Positions 58,459 through 64,000 of a DNA stretch of 64,000 nucleotides are shown piece by piece; position 1 is the first letter of the stretch, and each line of letters begins with the position of its first letter. This DNA comes from Tabrizicola sp. (GTDB lineage: Bacteria > Pseudomonadota > Alphaproteobacteria > Rhodobacterales > Rhodobacteraceae), in the NCBI RefSeq assembly GCF_022842145.1, contig NZ_JALHQD010000002.1:372001-436000 (forward strand), in the 5' to 3' direction. A model generated the notes under the pieces. It did no database searches and was not told where the DNA came from. It saw only the letters and a program-made list of their open reading frames with translations. The position numbers were made by a program, and so were the translations under genes.

Positions 58459-59220
58459 TCACGACAGGCGAACGGGGATGCCGGCGGCGGCCATGTGGGC
58501 CTTGGCCTCGCCAATGGTGAAGGTGCCGAAATGGAAGATCGAGGCGGCGAGGACGGCAGAGGCGTGGCCTTCCGTTATCCCCTCGGCCAGGTGGTCGAGC
58601 GTGCCGACGCCGCCCGAGGCAATCACGGGGATGTCGACGGCATCGGCGATGGCGCGGGTGAGGGGGAGGTTGTAGCCGCCCTTCGTCCCGTCGCGGTCCA
58701 TGCTGGTCAGAAGGATCTCGCCCGCGCCCTTGGCGGCGACGGTGCGGGCGAAGTCGACGGCGTCGATGCCCGTCGCGCGGCGGCCGCCGTGGGTGAAGAT
58801 CTCCCACTTGCCGGGGGCGACGGTCTTGGCGTCGATGGCGACGACGATGCACTGGCTGCCGAAGCGGTCGGCTGCTTCGGCGACCACATCGGGGCGGGCG
58901 ACGGCGGCGGAGTTGAAGCTGACCTTGTCGGCACCTGCAAGGAGGAGCTTCCTCACGTCATCGGGCGTGCGGACGCCGCCGCCGACGGTGAGGGGCATGA
59001 AGCACTGTTCGGCGGTGCGGGTGACGAGGTCGAACATCGTGGCACGGTTGTCCTCGGTCGCCATGATGTCGAGGAAGCAGAGTTCGTCCGCCCCGGCGGC
59101 ATCGTAGGCTTTCGCGGCCTCGACCGGGTCGCCGGCGTCGATCAGGTCGACGAAGTTGACGCCCTTCACCACGCGGCCGTCGGCCACGTCGAGACAGGGG
59201 ATGATGCGGGTCTTCAGCAT
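58459..59220 (-). CDS. hisF: Imidazole glycerol phosphate synthase cyclase subunit
   Basis: A 253-residue TIM barrel. It opens [23 protein letters not shown] with catalytic Asp 11, and has the second catalytic Asp in [12 protein letters not shown] and the phosphate site VIASGGVGT. It works with HisH to close the imidazole ring. Upstream in this strand are a DUF2867 gene and, beyond an unusual segment, hisA. HisH is not in the window. Confidence 0.96.
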   Translation of the reverse strand: MLKTRIIPCLDVADGRVVKGVNFVDLIDAGDPVEAAKAYDAAGADELCFLDIMATEDNRATMFDLVTRTAEQCFMPLTVGGGVRTPDDVRKLLLAGADKVSFNSAAVARPDVVAEAADRFGSQCIVVAIDAKTVAPGKWEIFTHGGRRATGIDAVDFARTVAAKGAGEILLTSMDRDGTKGGYNLPLTRAIADAVDIPVIASGGVGTLDHLAEGITEGHASAVLAASIFHFGTFTIGEAKAHMAAAGIPVRLS

Positions 59221-59322
59221 GGGGGGAGAAATGCCGCGAGGGGGCCGGAAAAGCAAGCGGGAAGCTGCCCACGCGTGGCGGGCTTCTCCGGTTCAGGAAA
59301 ATCAATGGCTTGGCTGTGGGCG

Positions 59323-59790
59323 TTAAGGGTTTGGCAACCTGTCTGCGGCGGGTTCGGTCGCCATCCGCGCCACCGCCCCGCGTGAGATGAGGATGTGGAA
59401 GGGCATCACCAGCCGCAGATAGGCGCGGCCCCAGCGGTTGTGACGGTGAACCCAGGTCGACATGTAGATGCGCCCCTTGTCGCGGAACAGGCCGATGCGG
59501 AAGTTCAGGTGCTTGTCGTCGGTGCCCAGGACGATCTCGTCCTCGGTCTCAAGGCAGGTCGGGAAGATTGGGCGGTCCGGTTCTCCGGTTTTCAGGCCGA
59601 AGGGGCGGACGAGGGCGTTGCGCAGGCGGAGCAGGGCACCGGCCCAGCCCGGAAGAGCGAGGCCCCGCTTTGCGGCCTCGGCCGGGGAAAGGGTGGAGGG
59701 AACCGAGTAGCAATCAAGAAAGTCCCCGGAACGGTGGAGGGCCCAGAGCGAGGATGCGCGAGGGAGGGTGTCGGAACGGATGCGGGACAT
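59323..59790 (-). CDS. DUF2867 family protein
   Basis: A 155-residue protein. The LVRPFGLKTGEPDRPIFP segment, DEIVLGTDDKHLNFRIGLF, and a final RWGRAYLRLVMPFHILI are characteristic of DUF2867. The function is not known. It lies 102 bases upstream of hisF on the same strand, so it may share a transcript. Confidence 0.82.
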   Translation of the reverse strand: MSRIRSDTLPRASSLWALHRSGDFLDCYSVPSTLSPAEAAKRGLALPGWAGALLRLRNALVRPFGLKTGEPDRPIFPTCLETEDEIVLGTDDKHLNFRIGLFRDKGRIYMSTWVHRHNRWGRAYLRLVMPFHILISRGAVARMATEPAADRLPNP

Positions 59791-60170
59791 GCGGGCAGCC
59801 TACACCGGGGCCGGCAATTGGGAATGAGGCGACTGGTCGCGGGGCTTGCCTGCGCCCCCCACCAAGACCGAATGCGCCAAGGGGGGCTTTGCCGCGTGCA
59901 GAAGAAACGGGAGCCTCGGCGCCAGGGTGATGACGCCCGAAGGATCATCGCGCCCGACTTGGGGCGTTCAGCGACCACGGGCACCGCTTGGCGCAAAAGA
60001 ACACTCGGTCAGAGGGCGTTTCGGGCGACCTTGCTGCCAGGTGCAAGCTGCATGTCGCTGCACTCGCTTGGCCCGCGTGCAATCGTGACGTTGCTGTTCC
60101 CTGGGAAACAGCGCAAGCGCACGGCGTCTGGCACCTTGAGCATACGCAACATTCATAAAGCGAGGATGAC
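59791..60170. other. 380-bp gap upstream of the small secreted peptide gene
   Basis: No recognisable protein frame on either strand. A small palindrome TTCCCTGGGAA near 60097 and a run with GAGG near 60162 are near the peptide gene and could be its control region. The segment separates hisF/DUF2867 from hisA. Confidence 0.45.
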
Positions 60171-60338
60171 ATGATCAAATTGTCTCTCTTAATTTCAGTT
60201 GCACTTGTCACGGGCGCCGTCGTGTTCGAAGCCCCCCATGCACCCGCAAGGCTTTCGGCCTGCGATGTCGACAGCCGTGGCGAAGCGATCGTCTGGGCTA
60301 ACCAGAACCCGGGCGTCGGCTATACAACGGCATGCTAG
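60171..60338 (+). CDS. 55-residue secreted peptide with two cysteines
   Basis: A short gene with GAGG before ATG 60171 and stop TAG 60336-60338. The N-terminus (MIKLSLLISVALVTGAVVFEA) is a good signal peptide. The mature part of about 30 residues contains ACDVDSRGEAIVWANQNPG and ends in TAC, so two cysteines 24 residues apart could form a disulfide. The first codons (ATC AAA TTG TCT CTC TTA ATT TCA) are far more AT-rich than neighbours, hinting at separate origin. I do not recognise it. Confidence 0.6.
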   Translation: MIKLSLLISVALVTGAVVFEAPHAPARLSACDVDSRGEAIVWANQNPGVGYTTAC

Positions 60339-60644
60339 GGTCTGAGCGGCGCTGCGCCCTCTGTGCAGCCGATGGGCTGGATCAGGTCGCGGCGGTTGCC
60401 CCACTGGCCGCACCAGCTGGCGCTGTCGGGAACCTTGCACTGGAGGTTCCCCCGACGACGGGTCATCCTGGTGTCGTGCAACAAGGTCCGGCGCGAGGTG
60501 GTGGACCCGCTGATGGCGCCCCCGGGATTCTGGACCTGTCGCAAGAGGCGCGCGACTTGCCGCTCCGGTTGCTCGTCGATGACTTCGTCACTCCTCGCTG
60601 GGGGTGCGCTTTGAGGCGATGAGGAGACGAAGTCGAACGAGGAG
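60339..60644. other. 306-bp gap after the peptide gene with no recognisable gene
   Basis: No frame matches a known protein. Bases 60621-60645 share a 25-base motif (23 identical) with the sequence right after cobT (25379-25403). In both cases the motif lies immediately after a gene's stop codon and in the same orientation relative to that gene. Confidence 0.5.
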
Positions 60645-61364
60645 CTATGCCTTGAGGGCCTGCAGGGCTGCAGAAAGATCAATCGCCCCGTCATAGAGCG
60701 CGCGGCCGGAGATGGCGCCGGCGATGACCCCGGTGTCGCGCAGGGTGATCAGGTCTTCCATCCGGCTTACGCCTCCGCTGGCGATCACCGGAATGGCGAC
60801 GGCGCGGGCGAGGGCTTCGGTCGCCTCGATGTTCGGGCCCTGCATCGCGCCGTCGCGGTCGATGTCGGTGTAGATGATCGCGGCGACCCCGGCGTCCTCA
60901 AATGAGCGGGCGAGGTCGGTGGCCATGATATCAGTTTCCGTGGCCCAGCCCTTGGTCGCGACGCGGCCCTTGCGGGCGTCGATACCGACGGCGACATGTC
61001 CGGGGAAGGCCTTGGCGGCCTGGCGCACGAGGTCGGGGTTTTCGACGGCGACGGTGCCGAGGATGACGCGGGAAAGGCCCTTTTCCAGCCACATGGCGAT
61101 GGTGGCCATGTCACGGATGCCGCCGCCAAGCTGGGCGGGGACCTTGACTGCTTTCAGGATGGCTTCGACGGCGGCGGCGTTGACCGGCTGGCCGGCGAAA
61201 GCGCCGTTCAGGTCGACGAGGTGGAGCCACTCACATCCGGCAGTCTGGAACTTCAGGGCCTGGGCGGCGGGGTCGTCGCCGAAGACGGTGGCCGCTGACA
61301 TCTCGCCGCGGAGGAGGCGGACGCACTGGCCGTCCTTCAGGTCGATTGCGGGATACAGGATCAT
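60645..61364 (-). CDS. hisA: ProFAR isomerase
   Basis: A 239-residue TIM barrel for histidine synthesis. It opens [17 protein letters not shown] with catalytic Asp 8, has the LGGGIRD phosphate loop, and the second catalytic Asp in [17 protein letters not shown] 61364. In relatives hisA usually sits directly before hisF; here about 1.4 kb, with a peptide gene on the other strand, lies between. Confidence 0.95.
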   Translation of the reverse strand: MILYPAIDLKDGQCVRLLRGEMSAATVFGDDPAAQALKFQTAGCEWLHLVDLNGAFAGQPVNAAAVEAILKAVKVPAQLGGGIRDMATIAMWLEKGLSRVILGTVAVENPDLVRQAAKAFPGHVAVGIDARKGRVATKGWATETDIMATDLARSFEDAGVAAIIYTDIDRDGAMQGPNIEATEALARAVAIPVIASGGVSRMEDLITLRDTGVIAGAISGRALYDGAIDLSAALQALKA

Positions 61365-61508
61365 CGGCGGCCCCCTTCGCTGGTGGCCGGTCTTTGGCAT
61401 GGGGCGGCGCGAAAGAAAAGCAGGCAAAAGCGACCCCACGTCACGCTTGATCGGTTTTGCAGGCCGCGCAAAGTCACGCGAGCAGGGACAGTCTGGAGGA
61501 GACGTGTG

Positions 61509-61898
61509 ATGAAGGTTTTCGCTTTTGCGGCGGTGCTGGCGTTGGTCGGTGGAGCGGCGTTTGCCGATCCGGTCGAGGGGGTCTGGCAGACGAAGAAGGA
61601 CGACAACGGCAATTTCGGGCATGTGGAGATCACACCATGCGGGCCGGCGTTCTGTGGCGTGCTGGTCAAGGCGTTCGACGGTGCGGGCAAAGAGATCGAG
61701 AGCCCCAATGTCGGCCGCAAGATCGTCTGGGACATGGTCGCCTATGCGGACGGGCTTTATGACGACGGCAAGATCTATTCGCCCGACCGCGACAAGGAAT
61801 ACAACGGCGACATGACTCTGGCGGGCAACAACCTATCGGTCAGGGGCTGCGTGCTGGGGATCTGCCGCGATGGCGGAACCTGGAAGCGGGTGAAGTAG
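61509..61898 (+). CDS. DUF2147-type secreted protein
   Basis: A 129-residue protein with a signal peptide ([19 protein letters not shown]). The DUF2147 features are [25 protein letters not shown], the KIVWDM segment, [18 protein letters not shown] and the [15 protein letters not shown] end. Four cysteines could form disulfides. Function unknown; periplasmic lipid or sugar binding is often suggested by the fold. GGAGG precedes ATG 61509. Confidence 0.85.
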   Translation: MKVFAFAAVLALVGGAAFADPVEGVWQTKKDDNGNFGHVEITPCGPAFCGVLVKAFDGAGKEIESPNVGRKIVWDMVAYADGLYDDGKIYSPDRDKEYNGDMTLAGNNLSVRGCVLGICRDGGTWKRVK

Positions 61899-61946
61899 CG
61901 CAAGGATCGGGTCGCCTTTGCCCTTCGGTTCGGGCATCAGGGCGGC

Positions 61947-62822
61947 ATGAAACCGATTGACTGGATGCTTTTGTGGACCCTCTCCCTCTTGTGGGGAGGG
62001 TCTTTCCTTTTCAACGAGCTGGCCTTGTCCGGTCTGCCTGCGCTGACCATCGTCTGGGGCCGGGTGGCGCTGGCGGCGGTGCTGCTGGCGCTGGTGGTGC
62101 GGCTGTCGGGGCAGGGGATGCCTGCGCGCCGGGTCTGGCCCGCGCTGGCGGTGATGGGGGTGTTGAACAACATCGTGCCCTTCACGCTGTTCGTGCTGGC
62201 GCAGGGGCAGATCACCGGGGGGCTGGCTTCGGTGCTGAACGCGACGACGCCCCTCTTCACCGTGCTGGTCGCGCATCTGGCGACGTCGGACGAGCGGCTG
62301 ACGCCGGTGAAGGCGGTGGGGGTGGCGCTTGGGTTCGGCGGGGTGGTGGTGATGATGGCCGGCGAGGATCTGGGAGGTGAGGGCCTGGCGATGCTGGCCT
62401 GTCTGGGTGCGGCTTTGTCCTATGGGCTGGCGGGGGTCTGGGGACGACGGTTCAAGGCGGCGGGGGTTTCGCCGTTGCAGACGGCGGCGGGGGTGGTGAC
62501 GTGCAGCGCCGTCCTGCTGGCGCCGGTCTGGCTGGTGGTGGACCGGCCCTGGGCGATGGAATGGCCGGGCGCGGTGCCGGTGGCGGCGGTGGTGGCCCTG
62601 GCCGCGTTGTCGACGGCGCTGGCCTATCTGATCTTCTTTCGCATCCTCGCGCGGGCGGGGGCGACGGCGATTTCGCTGGTCACTTTCCTCATTCCGTTCA
62701 GCGCGGCGGGCCTGGGCTGGCTGGTGCTGGGCGAACGGCTGGAGTTGCGGCACTTCGCGGGGCTGGCGTTGATCCTTGGGGGGCTGGCGCTGATGGAACG
62801 GGTGCGCGCGGCGCGGCGTTGA
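61947..62822 (+). CDS. EamA (DMT) family transporter
   Basis: A 291-residue inner-membrane protein with ten predicted helices in two EamA repeats (WTLSLLWGGSFLFNELAL; LNATTPLFTVLVAHL; GAALSYGLAGVWGRRF; TFLIPFSAAGLGWLVLGE). These proteins export amino acids or other metabolites. The substrate is not known. It precedes the VOC gene by 24 bases and may share a transcript. Confidence 0.9.
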   Translation: MKPIDWMLLWTLSLLWGGSFLFNELALSGLPALTIVWGRVALAAVLLALVVRLSGQGMPARRVWPALAVMGVLNNIVPFTLFVLAQGQITGGLASVLNATTPLFTVLVAHLATSDERLTPVKAVGVALGFGGVVVMMAGEDLGGEGLAMLACLGAALSYGLAGVWGRRFKAAGVSPLQTAAGVVTCSAVLLAPVWLVVDRPWAMEWPGAVPVAAVVALAALSTALAYLIFFRILARAGATAISLVTFLIPFSAAGLGWLVLGERLELRHFAGLALILGGLALMERVRAARR

Positions 62823-62846
62823 GGCGGTATTGAAAGGGGAGTGGTC

Positions 62847-63254
62847 ATGACACCTTCGGCGATTCTGGAGACGGCGCTTTATGCCGATGACCTTGCGGCG
62901 ATGGAGGAGTTCTATACCGGCCTTCTGCGGCTGGATGTGATCGCCAAGGTCGAGGGGCGGCATGTGTTCTTCCGGGTGGGGCCGGGGGTGCTGCTGGTGT
63001 TCAATCCCGCCGCGACGGAGGTGCCTTCGGGCAACCCGGACCTGCCGGTGCCCGTGCACGGCGCGCGGGGGGCGGGGCATGTGTGTTTCGCCGCGAGCCG
63101 CGAGGAGATCGAAGGCTGGCGGCAGCGGTTCTTCGCGGCGGATGTGGCGGTCGAGGCGGAGTTCGACTGGCCCAATGGCGCGCGGTCGCTGTACGTGCGC
63201 GATCCGGGCGGGAATTCGGTGGAGTTCGCCGAACCGAGGCTTTGGGAGGCCTAG
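62847..63254 (+). CDS. VOC (glyoxalase) family protein
   Basis: A 135-residue protein with the VOC fold: [22 protein letters not shown] at the start and [14 protein letters not shown] at the end, with likely metal ligands in these blocks. ATG 62847 follows GGGGAG; GTG 62841 is also in frame. Its stop overlaps that of the convergent glutaminase. Substrate unknown. Confidence 0.85.
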   Translation: MTPSAILETALYADDLAAMEEFYTGLLRLDVIAKVEGRHVFFRVGPGVLLVFNPAATEVPSGNPDLPVPVHGARGAGHVCFAASREEIEGWRQRFFAADVAVEAEFDWPNGARSLYVRDPGGNSVEFAEPRLWEA

Positions 63255-64000
63255 CCGAAGATCGACCAGCCGGTGCGACGGGCGAGCATCTCCAGGGCCT
63301 CGGTGCCGAGCTGGGAGTTGCCTTGGGCGTTGAGACCCGGGGACCAGACGGCGATGGAGGCGCGGCCTGGGGCGATGGCGAGGATGCCGCCGCCCACCCC
63401 CGATTTACCGGGAAGGCCGACGCGGAAGGCGAATTCGCCGGAGCCGTCGTAGTGGCCGCAGGTCAGCATCAGGGCGTTGATCCGGCGCACACGCTCTGGG
63501 GCGATCAGGCGCTGGAAACCCGCGAGGAAACGACCCGCCTGGGCAAGCTGTTCGACGTTCATTGCGATGGCGCATTGGTGGAAATAGGCACCGAGGACAA
63601 GCTCGGGGGCGTTCCTCAAATTGCCCTCGGCCTTCAGGAAATGCGCGAGGGCGAAGTTGCGGTGGCCGGTCTCGGTTTCCGACTTCGCGACCGCACGGTC
63701 GATGTGAATGTCCTCGTCACCCGCGGCGGTGCGGAGGAACAGGAGAAGCTCGGCCAGGTATTCGCGCGGCTGGCGGTTTCCCAGCGCCGCGTCGGTGGTG
63801 ACGATGGCGCCTGCGTTGATGAAGGGATTGCGGGGGATGCCCTGTTCGCTTTCCAGCTGCAGGATGGAGTTGAAGGCAAGGCCCGAGGGTTCGCGCCGCA
63901 CACGGGTCCAGAGCTGGTCGCCCAGACGGCCAAGCGCGATGGCGAGGCCGAAGACCTTGGAGACGGACTGGATCGAGAAGGGCGTGGTGGTGTCTCCGAC
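63251..64000 (-). CDS. glsA: Glutaminase (partial at right edge)
   Basis: The last 250 residues of a serine-dependent beta-lactamase-like glutaminase. The catalytic Ser-Lys pair is in IQSVSKVF at the window edge. Further blocks are [11 protein letters not shown], the [10 protein letters not shown] segment (substrate-binding Glu/Asn), GAYFHQCAI and [11 protein letters not shown]. It hydrolyses glutamine to glutamate and ammonia. The N-terminal about 60 residues lie outside the window. Confidence 0.93.
   Translation of the reverse strand, partial: VGDTTTPFSIQSVSKVFGLAIALGRLGDQLWTRVRREPSGLAFNSILQLESEQGIPRNPFINAGAIVTTDAALGNRQPREYLAELLLFLRTAAGDEDIHIDRAVAKSETETGHRNFALAHFLKAEGNLRNAPELVLGAYFHQCAIAMNVEQLAQAGRFLAGFQRLIAPERVRRINALMLTCGHYDGSGEFAFRVGLPGKSGVGGGILAIAPGRASIAVWSPGLNAQGNSQLGTEALEMLARRTGWSIFG

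Noticed and set aside
62005-62035. Hairpin with T-rich tail near the start of the DMT transporter gene
   Set aside because: It lies inside conserved coding sequence (WGGSFLFNE), so it is more likely due to the codons than a terminator.
1-64000. CRISPR array, prophage or intact insertion sequence
   Set aside because: I saw no regularly spaced repeats, transposase or phage structural genes in any frame.

Overview
The window reads as a chromosomal segment of a high-GC alphaproteobacterium, most likely Rhodobacteraceae/Paracoccaceae. The evidence is gene content and style: a CarD regulator next to a seven-iron ferredoxin and a Suv3-like helicase, ribH-nusB, an HWE sensor kinase, a bacterial voltage-gated sodium-type channel, small conserved proteins typical of the family, and frequent ATGA/GTGA overlaps. 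Genus and species cannot be told from the sequence alone.

Layout. 1-7.7 kb: end of an epimerase, a large adenylation/carrier/membrane-acyltransferase fusion, a GST, PPK2, a DUF1007-NicO metal export pair and a MATE pump. 7.7-12.2 kb: a capsule operon on the minus strand (KpsS-like, export lipoprotein, KpsC-like). 12.3-18.5 kb: ribE, small proteins, carD, fdxA, an S4 protein, the Suv3-like helicase and a TPR protein. 18.5-25.4 kb: SCP2 protein and lipase, a hairpin-rich inverted repeat, an ion channel, a META lipoprotein, nusB-ribH-ribB and cobS/cobT. 25.7-31.6 kb: a 1000-residue single-TM protein with a PilM/GspL-like start and a GspC/PilP-like end, a SIMPL protein and a pair of unknown exported proteins. 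31.7-44.1 kb: metY, VOC, HWE kinase, a Kef-type antiporter, an Lrp/phenylalanine hydroxylase locus with a broken phhB, DDAH, a glycosyltransferase-like protein, LysE/Lrp and a phosphatase-like enzyme.

44.2-56.1 kb looks accessory. A 17-bp palindrome precedes a GntR regulator and one long plus-strand gene run: enolase-superfamily dehydratase, sugar ABC importer (binding protein, permease, ATPase), SDR dehydrogenase, aldose epimerase, then a MocD-like di-iron membrane oxygenase, a PanB-like enzyme lacking the usual metal ligands, and a MocE-like Rieske ferredoxin. Together these suggest uptake, oxidation and possibly O-dealkylation of a sugar or inositol derivative. The run is flanked by gene remnants (SMP-30 lactonase on one side, a decayed regulator duplicate on the other) and ends near tRNA-Tyr(GTA), which suggests a genomic island.

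56.2-64 kb returns to housekeeping: rlmB, a CoA-binding protein behind a terminator-like leader, an ArsR regulator with a wrecked partner, hisE/hisF/hisA split by a segment encoding a 55-residue secreted peptide, and at the right edge a DMT transporter, a VOC protein and a partial glutaminase. I saw no CRISPR array, rRNA or intact insertion sequence.
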